From: JBBQXY01 sp051004815
Lineage (GTDB): Bacteria > Chloroflexota > Ktedonobacteria > Ktedonobacterales > Ktedonobacteraceae
DNA length: 32,377 nt
Direction: 5' to 3'
Assembly (NCBI GenBank): GCA_051004815.1
Contig: JBPCJY010000142.1
Location: 1-32,377 of the forward strand
The notes beneath the pieces were generated by a model. It ran no database searches and was not told where the DNA came from. It saw only the letters and a program-made list of their open reading frames with translations. Positions 24,112-32,331 of the stretch are shown here, piece by piece; position 1 is the first letter of the stretch, and each line of letters opens with the position of its first letter. A program made the translations under genes and the position numbers.

Positions 24112-25092
24112 CTACTCCGGTTCCATCACCTTCCGTATGGCCGTGAGTACTTTGGCGGCGGTAGGCAAGTAATAATCTTCCTGCCCTGGTACAGGATAGG
24201 GTGTATCATACCCCGTCACCCGCCCAACTGGCTTGAGCAGCGAATAGAGGCAATGGTCATTGATGATCGCAACGACCTCCGCGCCTACACCACCCGCACG
24301 CGCCGCCTCGTGAACCACAAGAGCACGCCCCGTTTTACTAACCGAGTTGACAATCGCAGCCTCATCCAGCGGCCAGACTGTGCGCAGATCGACAATCTCG
24401 ACGCTAGTTCCCGCTTCTTTCTGCGCCTGTTTCGCGGCCTCTACGACAACCGGCACCATCGCACCATAGGCAAAGACGCTGACATCGGAACCCTCCTGTA
24501 TCGTCTTTGCCGCGCAAAGTGGCACGGTATAGTAGTCCTCCGGTGTCTCTTCACGAAACGAGCGGTAGAGTTTGATGTTTTCCAGGAAAAGTACCGGATC
24601 GGGGTCAGCCACCGCCGAAGCCAGCAGTCCCTTGGCATCATAGGGATTAGAGGGAATGACCACTTTCAAGCCAGGAGTTTGCATAAAGATACCTTCAAGG
24701 CTGTCGGAGTGCAATTCCGGTGTACGCACGCCGCCACCATAGGGCGCACGCACCACCATCGGACAGGTGTAAGCTCCCGCGCTGCGAAAACGCATTCGTG
24801 CCGCCTGCGTCACCAACTGGTTCATGCAGACAAAGAGAAAACCAGCAAACTGTATCTCGGCAATCGGGTGCAGCCCATACACAGACATACCAACCGCACT
24901 GCCAATAATCGCCGACTCCGAAAGCGGTGTATCAAAGACACGCTCTGAACCAAAGCGTTGTTGCAGATGCTCCGTCACGCGAAAAACACCGCCATTGGCC
25001 CCGATATCTTGCCCAAAAACCACCACCCGCTTATCACGTTCAAGCTCCAAGGTCAGTGCCGAATTCAGGGCTTCTATCATCGTCATTTGCAT
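24112..25092 (-). CDS. pdhB: 2-oxoacid dehydrogenase E1 component, beta subunit
   Basis: A 326-aa transketolase-type E1 beta subunit, the partner of the alpha subunit encoded immediately upstream with a 17-nt gap. Seen features are EALNSAL, the VFGQDIG...GGVFRVT opening, LSESAIIGSAVGM, the RAPYGGG loop and the C-terminal DLRTVWPLDEAAI and EAARAGGVGAEV stretch. With E1 alpha it performs TPP-dependent oxidative decarboxylation and reductive acylation of lipoate. The ATG start has GAGG 11 nt upstream; ATG codons three and five residues later are weaker choices. Pyruvate is the more usual substrate for this gene order, but branched-chain 2-oxoacids are not excluded. Confidence 0.93.
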   Translation of the reverse strand: MQMTMIEALNSALTLELERDKRVVVFGQDIGANGGVFRVTEHLQQRFGSERVFDTPLSESAIIGSAVGMSVYGLHPIAEIQFAGFLFVCMNQLVTQAARMRFRSAGAYTCPMVVRAPYGGGVRTPELHSDSLEGIFMQTPGLKVVIPSNPYDAKGLLASAVADPDPVLFLENIKLYRSFREETPEDYYTVPLCAAKTIQEGSDVSVFAYGAMVPVVVEAAKQAQKEAGTSVEIVDLRTVWPLDEAAIVNSVSKTGRALVVHEAARAGGVGAEVVAIINDHCLYSLLKPVGRVTGYDTPYPVPGQEDYYLPTAAKVLTAIRKVMEPE

Positions 25093-25109
25093 AACAAGTA
25101 CATCCTCTT

Positions 25110-26183
25110 TTAGTGCTGCTTGGGCTGAACATAGCGCAGCAGATCAGTCCGTTGTTCCTCTTGACGTGCCGAAAGTGAGGCCGATGTGTAGTCAAAGAAA
25201 CTATCAGGAGCCATCGGCGGCATAGCCTCGGCCTCGCGCACCGCCTCGTTTATCTCTTCTTCCAGTGCGTCGATCAACTGCTGATCCTGTGCTTCAGTAA
25301 GCAAATCACGACGCATCAAGAACTGGCGGAAGCGCGTAATCGGGTCTTTGGTACGCCATCCTGCGACCTCTTCCGCGTCGCGATAGCGCGTGGGGTCATC
25401 CGCCGTGGTGTGCGCACCGATGCGATACGTCAGCGTCTCCACCAGCGTCGGCCCTTGCCCAGCACGCGCACGCTCGATTGCTTGTTGCATCACATCATAA
25501 ACCGCCAGGATATCGTTGCCATCCACCAGCACAGAAGGAACACCAAAACCCAAACCACGCGAAGCTAACGTCAGTGCTGCGCTCTGTCTATGGCGCGGCA
25601 CACTGATAGCCCACCCATTATTCTGCACTACCAGCACCACAGGAGCCTGAAAGACACCCGCGAAATTCAGAGCTTCGTTGAAATCGCCCTCAGAAGTCGC
25701 CCCATCGCCACACACCCCCACCGCCACCGCTTTATCGCCAGAGATTTTAGCCGCCATAGCCAGCCCTACCGCGTGGAGCATCTGTGTGCCAATCACGATT
25801 TGAATGGGCATACAGTGTGTCTCTCTAGCATAATTCTCCGGGATAAAGCCACGAAACGAATAGGTCAGCGTCGGCAACGGCAATCCCCGCACCATCAGCG
25901 AAGCAAGCTCGCGGTACGAGGTCGCCAACCAATCCTGTGGTTGCATAGGAGCAGCCAAACCTACCGCCGTCGCCTCCTGGCCCATCAGTGAGCCAAAAGT
26001 AGTGGCCCTTCCCTGCCTCTGCAAAGCAATGATCTTGTTAGAAAATGCCCGTCCCATTTGCATATAACGGTACAACGATAGCAACCGTTCCGCGCTAAGA
26101 TCAGGCATCTCCCCCACCAGGTTCCCCTCGATATCAAGTATCTGATAAGGAACCATCGCAGAATCAATCTGTTGAATAGTCAC
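25110..26183 (-). CDS. pdhA: 2-oxoacid dehydrogenase E1 component, alpha subunit
   Basis: A 357-aa TPP-binding E1 alpha subunit. The TPP motif runs from GDG (159-161) to NN (188-189): GDGATSEGDFNEALNFAG, then VVQNNGWAIS. The phosphorylation-loop-like region with YRIGAHTTADDPTRYR is also present. GTG at 26183 is preferred because AAGGAG lies exactly 6 nt before it; the alternative GTG at 26198 contains that ribosome site within its own codons. Sequence layout is like Bacillus-type PdhA. It heads the E1 alpha-E1 beta-E2-E3 run and follows leuD by 48 nt on the same strand. Acetyl-CoA formation from pyruvate is likely; use of branched-chain 2-oxoacids remains possible given the leu genes upstream. 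Confidence 0.92.
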   Translation of the reverse strand: MTIQQIDSAMVPYQILDIEGNLVGEMPDLSAERLLSLYRYMQMGRAFSNKIIALQRQGRATTFGSLMGQEATAVGLAAPMQPQDWLATSYRELASLMVRGLPLPTLTYSFRGFIPENYARETHCMPIQIVIGTQMLHAVGLAMAAKISGDKAVAVGVCGDGATSEGDFNEALNFAGVFQAPVVLVVQNNGWAISVPRHRQSAALTLASRGLGFGVPSVLVDGNDILAVYDVMQQAIERARAGQGPTLVETLTYRIGAHTTADDPTRYRDAEEVAGWRTKDPITRFRQFLMRRDLLTEAQDQQLIDALEEEINEAVREAEAMPPMAPDSFFDYTSASLSARQEEQRTDLLRYVQPKQH

Positions 26184-26230
26184 GCTGCGCTCCTTCACAA
26201 TTTTTAAGGTGTGAGAATTCCATTAACGGC

Positions 26231-26848
26231 TTAACTGCTAAAGACCCACGGAGCTTCCTGCTTCCTGCGCTCCTCATAGGCCGCAATTTCGTCTTTATGC
26301 GAGAGCGTCCAACCGACATTGTCCAGCCCACTGAGTAGAGAGCTTTTCCGAAAACCGTCGATCTCGAAACGGAGAACGCGCTGACTGGGCGTAGTTACCG
26401 TTTGTGCCGCAAGGTCAACCGTCAGAGTATAGCCCTCCGTCGCCTCGGCCTCCGCCATCAACCCCTCGACGGTGGCCACATCGAACGTCGTAGGTAGAAT
26501 GCCATTATTAAAGCAGTTGTTATAAAAAATATCCGCGAAGCTCGGCGCGATGATGCAGCGGAAACCGTACTCTCGAATAGCCCAAGGCGCGTGCTCACGC
26601 GACGAACCACAGCCAAAGTTATCGCCCGCCAATAAAATGCTCGCCCCCTGATAGCGCGGCTTGTTGAGCACAAAATCAGGATTGGGTTCCCGCGTATTGC
26701 CAATGTAACGCCAATTCGCGAAGAGGGCAGGTCCAAAGCCAGTGCGCTTTATCGTCTTCAAGAAGCGAGCCGGAGTGATTTCGTCGGTATTAACATTTGT
26801 GCGATCCAGTGGCGCAACAAGGCCAGTTAACGTGGTAAATGGTTCCAT
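26231..26848 (-). CDS. leuD: 3-isopropylmalate dehydratase small subunit
   Basis: A 205-aa LeuD, the swivel-domain subunit that with LeuC isomerises 2- to 3-isopropylmalate in leucine synthesis. Diagnostic stretches are GLVAPLDRTNVNTDEITPAR near the start and GDNFGCGSSREHAPWA. Length is normal. The ATG at 26848 is chosen for AAGGAG 9 nt upstream; the TTG-type start at 26881 would overlap the preceding gene. In this window it is separated from leuC by a DinB-like gene. leuA and leuB are not seen. Confidence 0.95.
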   Translation of the reverse strand: MEPFTTLTGLVAPLDRTNVNTDEITPARFLKTIKRTGFGPALFANWRYIGNTREPNPDFVLNKPRYQGASILLAGDNFGCGSSREHAPWAIREYGFRCIIAPSFADIFYNNCFNNGILPTTFDVATVEGLMAEAEATEGYTLTVDLAAQTVTTPSQRVLRFEIDGFRKSSLLSGLDNVGWTLSHKDEIAAYEERRKQEAPWVFSS

Positions 26849-26873
26849 GCTTTTATTCTCCTTTTGCCTATAT

Positions 26874-27356
26874 CTATCCATTCATCGTATCCCAAAACAG
26901 CACTCTACTCAGCACATCATGAGTATGCTCCGCCGTGTGTTGATACGTCTTGGTCACGACCCAGCGTATTGTTACAAATCCCCAAATGGTTTCGCGTTTT
27001 TCGTCCCACATCGAATCGCTGATGTGCTCTAGAAGAATAATCTGCTCGGCACGCACAGCGCGAAATTGCGATAGCAAGCTCTCCAACGTGTGACCTTTTC
27101 CCCACTCAGCCTGTTCAGCGCGATAATTTTCTTCCATATCTGGCGGCAAAGGCTCTCCTAGCCAGTAGCGCATAAATGGCAGAGCAATGCACTTTTCATA
27201 ATGCAGCATGTGGAAGGCATGGCGAGCGACTGGCCATTCTTCAGGAAAGTGCGGATGGGGTATAAACAGTCGTTCCGGCGGCACTTGTTCCACCGCCCAC
27301 ACAAAACCATCCCCGCTAGCCGTGAATTGGTCGCGAAACCATTGAGATGTATCCAT
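26874..27356 (-). CDS. DinB-like family protein between leuC and leuD
   Basis: A 160-aa protein with a DinB-superfamily look: EEWPVARHAFHMLHYEK carries a histidine-containing helix, and a C-terminal QHTAEHTHDVL segment supplies further potential metal ligands. It differs clearly from the other DinB-like protein at 7179. The ATG at 27356 is supported by AAGGA about 10 nt upstream. It sits between leuC and leuD on the same strand, with a 25-nt gap to leuD, so it is probably co-transcribed with them. No role in leucine synthesis is known for the family; the link may be positional only. Confidence 0.72.
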   Translation of the reverse strand: MDTSQWFRDQFTASGDGFVWAVEQVPPERLFIPHPHFPEEWPVARHAFHMLHYEKCIALPFMRYWLGEPLPPDMEENYRAEQAEWGKGHTLESLLSQFRAVRAEQIILLEHISDSMWDEKRETIWGFVTIRWVVTKTYQHTAEHTHDVLSRVLFWDTMNG

Positions 27357-27392
27357 CACTAAATATTCCTTGTAATGAGCGATCAAGCTGTA

Positions 27393-27445
27393 TGTGTTGG
27401 CAAGGGAATGTGCAGTCTTAAGCTACTCATTCCCTTGCCAACACA
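27393..27445. repeat. Perfect 18-bp inverted repeat between leuC and the DinB-like gene
   Basis: Arms TGTGTTGGCAAGGGAATG (27393-27410) and its exact complement (27428-27445) flank a 17-nt loop. It lies 43 nt after the leuC stop and 37 nt before the next start. No T tract follows on the minus strand, so it is more likely an RNA-processing or attenuation hairpin, or a small repeat, than a plain terminator. Confidence 0.85.
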
Positions 27446-27488
27446 AAATCAGCACGTTGCCACAGATGGCGCGACTTCTGAGCAATGA

Positions 27489-28913
27489 CTATTGTTCGTT
27501 GCGAATATCCACAAAGTGGCCCGCGACCGCTGCCGCCGCCGCCATAGCCGGACTGACCAGGTGAGTACGTCCGCCACGTCCCTGACGACCTTCAAAGTTG
27601 CGGTTACTGGTTGAGGCGCACCGCTCTCCCTCGCTGAGGCGATCACCATTCATAGCAATACACATGCTGCAACCAGCCTCACGCCACTCGAAACCAGCCG
27701 CACGGAAGATATCCGCGATACCCTCCTCTTCGGCCATTCGCCCTACTCGCATTGATCCAGGCACAACCATCGCTCGTACAGTGGGAGCTACATGCTTACC
27801 CTTCACGTACTGAGCCGCCATGCGCAAATCTTCCAGACGCGAATTGGTGCAAGAGCCAATGAAGACCGTATTCAGCTGAATATCCGTGATCTTCTGGCCC
27901 GGCTGGAGATCCATGTACTTCAATGCCCGCTCGTAGGCTTGTCGCTGCAAGGGGTCTTTCTCTTCGGCGGGATTGGGAACGGAGCCATTCACATCGGCGA
28001 CCATACCAGGGTTGATGCCCCATGTCACCTGCGGCCCCAGCCCTTCCACATTGATCTCATAGACGGCATCGAACTGAGCACCAGGATCGCTTGCCAGTTG
28101 CCGCCACGCAGCCACAGCCTGCTCAAACATTTCTCCTTTAGGAGCATACGGGCGACCTTTGATATAATTAAAAGTAATATCGTCGGGCGCGACCATACCG
28201 GCACGCGCACCCGCCTCAATCGCCATATTACAGAGCGTCATGCGCCCTTCCATCGAGAGGTTACGAATTGTCGAGCCACTGAACTCGATAATATGTCCCG
28301 TGCCAACCCCTGTCCCCAGTTTGCCAATAATCGCCAGTGCCATGTCTTTCGCCGTCACGCCAGGAGCCAGCGTCCCCTCGACACGAATATTCATCGTCTT
28401 GGGTCGTTGTTGCAGTAGACACTGCGTCGCCAGCACATGCTCGACTTCGCTCGTGCCGATACCAAAAGCCAGCGTACCCACCGCTCCATGGGTAGAGGTA
28501 TGCGAGTCACCACATACGATCGTCATTCCAGGCAGTGTAATACCTTGCTCTGGCCCAATAATATGCACAATCCCTTGTCGCGCATCGTTCATCTTGAAAA
28601 GGGTCAAGCCGAAATCAATGGCGTTCTGCTCCATGGTGGTAATACAGAGCGCACTCTCATTGTCCACCACATCAAGCATTTTGCGCCCGGCCACCGTTGG
28701 CACATTATGGTCAAGCACGGCAATGGTGGCATCAGGTCGCCGTACCGGAATCCCTGCCTCCCTTAGACCTGCGAAAGCCTGCGGCGAGGTGGCCTCATGC
28801 ACAAGGTGGCGGTCGATATAGAGGATAGTAGACTCTCCCGGTGCTTCATGTACCGTGTGAGCCTCCCAAATTTTTTCAAACATTGTCTTTGGCATACTGC
28901 CTGTTTCGTCCAT
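27489..28913 (-). CDS. leuC: 3-isopropylmalate dehydratase large subunit
   Basis: A 474-aa aconitase-family LeuC. The [4Fe-4S] cluster ligands are Cys355 in IGSCTN and Cys415 and Cys418 in GCSMC. GDSHTSTHGA and the N-terminal AHTVHE and LYIDRHLVHEATS motifs are also present. Together with LeuD it interconverts 2- and 3-isopropylmalate. The ATG start has AAGGA 8 nt upstream; ATG codons at residues 7 and 11 are less well placed. It is the first gene of the minus-strand block that runs to lpd, with a promoter-like conserved element at 28958-28982. Confidence 0.96.
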   Translation of the reverse strand: MDETGSMPKTMFEKIWEAHTVHEAPGESTILYIDRHLVHEATSPQAFAGLREAGIPVRRPDATIAVLDHNVPTVAGRKMLDVVDNESALCITTMEQNAIDFGLTLFKMNDARQGIVHIIGPEQGITLPGMTIVCGDSHTSTHGAVGTLAFGIGTSEVEHVLATQCLLQQRPKTMNIRVEGTLAPGVTAKDMALAIIGKLGTGVGTGHIIEFSGSTIRNLSMEGRMTLCNMAIEAGARAGMVAPDDITFNYIKGRPYAPKGEMFEQAVAAWRQLASDPGAQFDAVYEINVEGLGPQVTWGINPGMVADVNGSVPNPAEEKDPLQRQAYERALKYMDLQPGQKITDIQLNTVFIGSCTNSRLEDLRMAAQYVKGKHVAPTVRAMVVPGSMRVGRMAEEEGIADIFRAAGFEWREAGCSMCIAMNGDRLSEGERCASTSNRNFEGRQGRGGRTHLVSPAMAAAAAVAGHFVDIRNEQ

Positions 28914-28957
28914 CGTTCGTGTCCTTCCAGGGGTAAATAGAACCCTTCATTGTGCTT

Positions 28958-28982
28958 ATTTCCTCTTATTATGTCACATTTT
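28958..28982 (-). promoter_or_regulatory. Conserved 25-bp leader element with extended -10, upstream of leuC
   Basis: On the minus strand it includes TGACATAAT, an extended -10 (TGN plus CATAAT, five of six to consensus), about 55 nt before the leuC ATG. The whole 25-bp block occurs again, 24 of 25 identical, at 29990-30014 in front of the YbjQ-like gene. A possible -35, TTGAGA, lies too far (20 nt). Confidence 0.5.
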
Positions 28983-29006
28983 TGTTCATTCTTTCTCAAT
29001 GATCGG

Positions 29007-29420
29007 TTATTCTCGGATGGTAAGCTCTCGCGTTTCACCGTGCTGACCTGGTCGTAGATCGGTGAAACTCAGTGTTGGTTGTACGGTTGGGATGACATGG
29101 TCTCTCTTCTGCTCGGTAATAGCCGTGCCAATAGCTGAGAACTGCACAATCAACTTTATATCATTGCTCTCATGCGCCATCACCGTTCTCTTGCAGTGAA
29201 TATGCATCCCCACCACGCCGATGGCGTTAAGGGTTCGTGACATGTTCAATAAGCGACCTATCGCCCGGTTGCGAGCAGTGTAGATTGCTTGCGAAAAGGG
29301 TTCGATCTCCTGGTTGGCCCATTGCCCTCCAAAGTTGTTTAATTGCCCTGCTGCTCGACCGCCCAGAGAGACATAATAAGAGCAGAAACCAGTCACCACG
29401 CCATCAGGGGCATATCCTGC
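29007..29420 (-). pseudogene. C-terminal half of tandem YbjQ-like protein, cut off by in-frame TAG
   Basis: This continues the reading frame of the gene at 29421-29969 directly after its TAG codon: the residues after the stop read AGYAPDG and then VVTGFCSYYVSLGG, with no frameshift. It encodes a second YbjQ/heavy-metal-binding-like domain (about 130 aa, with AIYTARNRAIGRLLNMSRTL and QFSAIGTAI). Restart at GTG 29399 would give 130 aa but has no clear ribosome site. Taken together the two halves make about 320 codons. A CAG-to-TAG change is the simplest history. It may be a decayed gene, a recent mutation, a sequencing error or a readthrough product. Confidence 0.7.
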
Positions 29421-29969
29421 CTATAGTAACGTCCAGAACTCCTGGCCGGAGAGATCGCTGAGAAATGGACGCGCTGGAAGTGGCGTATTCGGGAGTCGAA
29501 TGGCTGTGCCGATAGCCGTATATTCCAGCATATTTTCGCCCCATTCGTAATCCCTGGTCTTCAAACGCACTCCTATTACTCCGTGGGCTTTCAATAACGC
29601 CGCCTCTTGTTCTAGCCTACCTAAAGCAAGCTGCGCGGCATGTTGATGTGCGTTGCTAATAATTGTCAGTTCGGATGCAGTGGTATTCCATGAAGAGTAG
29701 AGCAAATTTCGCCAACCGATATGATAGATCGAGCTGCCCATCACCTGGCTCACCGCAGTGTAGCCCTTATTGCGTGCCAGCAAGAACTCGTGTACGCTCA
29801 GATTGCTGCTAAAAAGCGGATGGCCCGCCTCCACCGCTTCACCCAGGCGTCTTGTAGCCTGGAGAGGAAGTCCACCATTCTCCAGTGAGCGACGACTGGC
29901 TTCCGCTTCTTCTTGCGCTTGTATAGTGGGTTGTTCATCCTCGTGCGATGTTTTTTTCCAGAAAGGCAT
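29421..29969 (-). CDS. N-terminal half of tandem YbjQ/heavy-metal-binding-domain protein
   Basis: A 182-aa product ending at an in-frame TAG. After a charged leader of about 40 residues, it contains a YbjQ-like (DUF74) domain: SSNLSVHEFLLAR, VSQVMGSSIYHIGW, AHGVIGVRLKTRD and LEYTAIGTAI. It then runs into the linker FLSDLSGQEFWTLL, where the same frame continues after the stop into a second domain of the same type. ATG with AAGGAG 7 nt upstream, so translation initiates normally. It may still fold as a one-domain product. YbjQ-like proteins form pentameric rings in known structures; metal binding is suspected but unproven. Confidence 0.72.
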   Translation of the reverse strand: MPFWKKTSHEDEQPTIQAQEEAEASRRSLENGGLPLQATRRLGEAVEAGHPLFSSNLSVHEFLLARNKGYTAVSQVMGSSIYHIGWRNLLYSSWNTTASELTIISNAHQHAAQLALGRLEQEAALLKAHGVIGVRLKTRDYEWGENMLEYTAIGTAIRLPNTPLPARPFLSDLSGQEFWTLL

Positions 29970-29989
29970 CGGGAAGCTCCTTGAGCTTT

Positions 29990-30014
29990 ATTTCCTCTTA
30001 TTATCTCACATTTT
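29990..30014 (-). promoter_or_regulatory. Second copy of the 25-bp leader element, upstream of the YbjQ-like gene
   Basis: It matches 28958-28982 at 24 of 25 positions. On the minus strand it contains TGAGATAAT, an extended -10 (TGN plus GATAAT), about 31 nt before the ATG at 29969. Two promoters sharing this block could share a regulator, or one copy may be a duplication. Confidence 0.5.
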
Positions 30015-30170
30015 CATTTCTCAGCTATTATCCACCCACAGGTTGAGAGCATATGTACCCGAATATCAACCCATAATCAATCCTGGCATGGATGGAGTTT
30101 TGTCTTGCATCGGCTACACTTTACTCTAGAAGATACGAACTGTTCAAAAAAACATGAAGGAGTAGTAACC

Positions 30171-30653
30171 ATGATGAAGCATTCAACACTTTCAGATGAT
30201 TCTATACAAGCGAAAGAGCTTAGGACGCCTTCCTCAGCTAGAGGTATTCCGTGGTGGGTGACCATAGTTGTCATCCTCGGTGCTCTATTGACTATAACCG
30301 GTGCCGTGATTAGTAAGGTGTCTCCCACGTTGCTGACAGACAGCAGCCCCATGACAGCTACAGTGCAGGTCTATGCAGACTATGTGTTCGCACGAAACCT
30401 TCCTCTGGCGATAATGTTGCTGCTACTCCTCGCCATGAGGGCGCGGCAAATGCTAGCAGGATTTATGGTGCTGGTCGCTTTCATCCAGCTCGTTGACGTG
30501 TTAAACGACCTGGCTCGCGGCGATTTTTTGCTCGTTCCGGGCTTGCTCGTGTTCGCCATTGTTTTCCTGCTTGGCGCGTGGCAACTGTTCGGACAGGTCA
30601 TCTGGCATCGTGATGCTTGGCGCGAACCGGAGAGTCATTCTTCTGAATTTTGA
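30171..30653 (+). CDS. Small polytopic membrane protein
   Basis: A 160-aa protein with four hydrophobic segments, near residues 27-48 (WWVTIVVILGALLTITGAVI), 75-88 (ARNLPLAIMLLLLL), 94-110 and 120-140. The N-terminal 25 and the C-terminal 15 residues are hydrophilic. No family is recognised with certainty; the plan resembles uncharacterised small integral membrane proteins such as DUF4267-type proteins. The start ATG at 30171 follows AAGGAG by 8 nt; an ATG follows immediately, and an upstream ATG at 30105 would bury the ribosome site. It is divergent from the YbjQ-like gene and 116 nt before the esterase gene. Confidence 0.75.
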   Translation: MMKHSTLSDDSIQAKELRTPSSARGIPWWVTIVVILGALLTITGAVISKVSPTLLTDSSPMTATVQVYADYVFARNLPLAIMLLLLLAMRARQMLAGFMVLVAFIQLVDVLNDLARGDFLLVPGLLVFAIVFLLGAWQLFGQVIWHRDAWREPESHSSEF

Positions 30654-30769
30654 CAAAATGATTAAGCCTCTTTGCGTATCCCGATTGGCTACCGAAGTGG
30701 TATACTTTGCATACGCTCACTTTATACTGAGCAGTAAACTATACCCGTCGCCTTGAAGGAGGTACGCAA

Positions 30770-32257
30770 TTGGACGCAGTTGTCAAAACCCGGCATGGTG
30801 AGGTGCGTGGCAGCGTGATTGAGGGTGTGAACACCTTCAAAGGAATACCCTACGCAGCTCCCCCCTTTGGTACTCGGCGGTTCCGACCGCCACAGCCAGT
30901 TGAGGCTTGGAGCGGCGTGCGTGACGCTCTCACCTACGGCCCAACAGTCCTAAAACCACCCTATTTCCCACCATTTGATACGCTTCTCCCGGAGCCAGCC
31001 ATCCCCGGTGAGGACTGCTTAAACCTCAATATCTGGTCGCCCGATCTGGGAGAGGCCCAGTTGCCGGTTATGGTCTGGATCCATGGCGGTGCCTTTGCAA
31101 ACGGGTCAGGCGCGATAGACATGTACGATGGCAGTCATTTTGCCCGCGACGGTGTCGTTTGCGTAACCATCAATTATCGCTTAGGCATAGATGGCTTCCT
31201 CTATCTGGGCGATGGCAATGACAACCTTGGCTTGCTCGATCAGCTCGCCGCCTTGCAATGGGTGCAGGAGAACATCGCCGCCTTCGGTGGTGATCCCGAC
31301 AACGTCACCATCTTTGGCGAGTCGGCTGGCGGTATGAGCGTCGGCACACTGCTTTCCATGCCTCGTGCTGCCGGCCTATTTCGCCGCGCCATTGCCGAAA
31401 GTGGTGCGGGTCATCACGTAATTTCGTCCGAGTCCGCCCTGTACATTACCCGCTACCTCGCCAAAAAACTCGGCGTCGAGCCAACCCGTGCTGCCATCGC
31501 GGCTGTGCCTGTCAACCAGCTGCTGCAAGCCCAGGTGGAGTTAAGTGGCGACGTTTTCAATAATCCCAATCCAGCACTCTGGGGAGAGGTGGCCGCCAAC
31601 CTGATGCCCTTTGAGCCAGTCATCGATGGCGATATCCTTTCCGCACGCCCGATTGACCGTATTGCGGCTGGCGTCGGAGCGAACGTTGACGTCATGGTCG
31701 GCACCAACGCTGAGGAACAACGACTCTTCCTGGTCCCCAACGGCGTAATCGGTTATATTACTGAGGAGGTTCTGGCTGGCACCGCAACCGCCTACGGACT
31801 TTCCGCCGAAACAGCACTGGCAACCTACCGCGCCGCTCGTTCCAACGCGAGTCCCGGCGACCTGCTCGTCGCCGTCATCACTGACTGGTTTTATCGCATT
31901 CCAGCCATTCGCCTGGCCGAGGCACACACAAAGAGTCCTTCGGCTACCTATATGTACGAATTTGCCTGGCGTTCCCCACAGTTCAACGGCCAACTCGGTG
32001 CTTGCCATTCGATTGAGATCGCCTTCGCCTTTGACAATCTCGACAAAGATGGGCTTGAGCCGGTTACGGGAGCCAACCCTCCACAGCAGATCGCCGACAC
32101 CATGCACGCCGCCTGGGTCGCCTTCGCCACCAAAGGCGACCCAGGCTGGTCACAATACGATCTCACCCGCCGAGCAACCATGCGCTTCGACACATCATCA
32201 GAAGTCGTGGACGACCCACGCTCCGCGGAACGTATGCTCTGGGAAGGTCTGCGCTAA
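30770..32257 (+). CDS. Type B carboxylesterase family protein
   Basis: A 495-aa alpha/beta-hydrolase of the carboxylesterase/para-nitrobenzyl esterase family. The nucleophile is Ser185 in FGESAGG, the probable acid is Glu316 in GTNAEE and the base is His413 in ACHSIE. The family marker EDCLNLNIW and the oxyanion HGGAF motif are both present. The protein shows no signal peptide, so it is probably cytoplasmic. The start is TTG, with an excellent AAGGAGG ribosome site 7 nt upstream. A hairpin follows the stop. Natural substrate is unknown; ester or carbamate hydrolysis is inferred from the intact triad. Confidence 0.93.
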   Translation: MDAVVKTRHGEVRGSVIEGVNTFKGIPYAAPPFGTRRFRPPQPVEAWSGVRDALTYGPTVLKPPYFPPFDTLLPEPAIPGEDCLNLNIWSPDLGEAQLPVMVWIHGGAFANGSGAIDMYDGSHFARDGVVCVTINYRLGIDGFLYLGDGNDNLGLLDQLAALQWVQENIAAFGGDPDNVTIFGESAGGMSVGTLLSMPRAAGLFRRAIAESGAGHHVISSESALYITRYLAKKLGVEPTRAAIAAVPVNQLLQAQVELSGDVFNNPNPALWGEVAANLMPFEPVIDGDILSARPIDRIAAGVGANVDVMVGTNAEEQRLFLVPNGVIGYITEEVLAGTATAYGLSAETALATYRAARSNASPGDLLVAVITDWFYRIPAIRLAEAHTKSPSATYMYEFAWRSPQFNGQLGACHSIEIAFAFDNLDKDGLEPVTGANPPQQIADTMHAAWVAFATKGDPGWSQYDLTRRATMRFDTSSEVVDDPRSAERMLWEGLR

Positions 32258-32275
32258 CTTCCCTTCTGAGTCTAT

Positions 32276-32331
32276 GAGCAGGTTCCAGGATGGGCGTTGT
32301 TCCCAAAACACACCCACCCTGGAACCCGCTC
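32276..32331 (+). terminator. Hairpin after the carboxylesterase gene
   Basis: Arms 32276-32294 and 32313-32331 pair at 17 of 19 positions (core GGTTCCAGG with CCTGGAACC) around an 18-nt loop, 18 nt after the stop. There is no following T tract, so termination strength is uncertain. The final 46 nt of the window (32332-32377) show nothing further; a TTGACA at 32343 has no visible -10 before the end. Confidence 0.5.

Noticed and set aside
24103..24948. Open reading frame of 281 codons on the plus strand
   Set aside because: Shadow of the E1 beta gene on the opposite strand; composition is dominated by Arg and His, typical of antisense frames.
27792..28821. Two plus-strand open reading frames of about 200 codons opposite leuC
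   Set aside because: leuC with its cluster cysteines accounts for this DNA; the antisense translations match nothing recognisable.
29007..29423. Frameshift in the YbjQ-like gene
   Set aside because: Reading through the junction codon by codon shows the two halves in the same frame; only one TAG separates them, so it is a nonsense change and not a frameshift.
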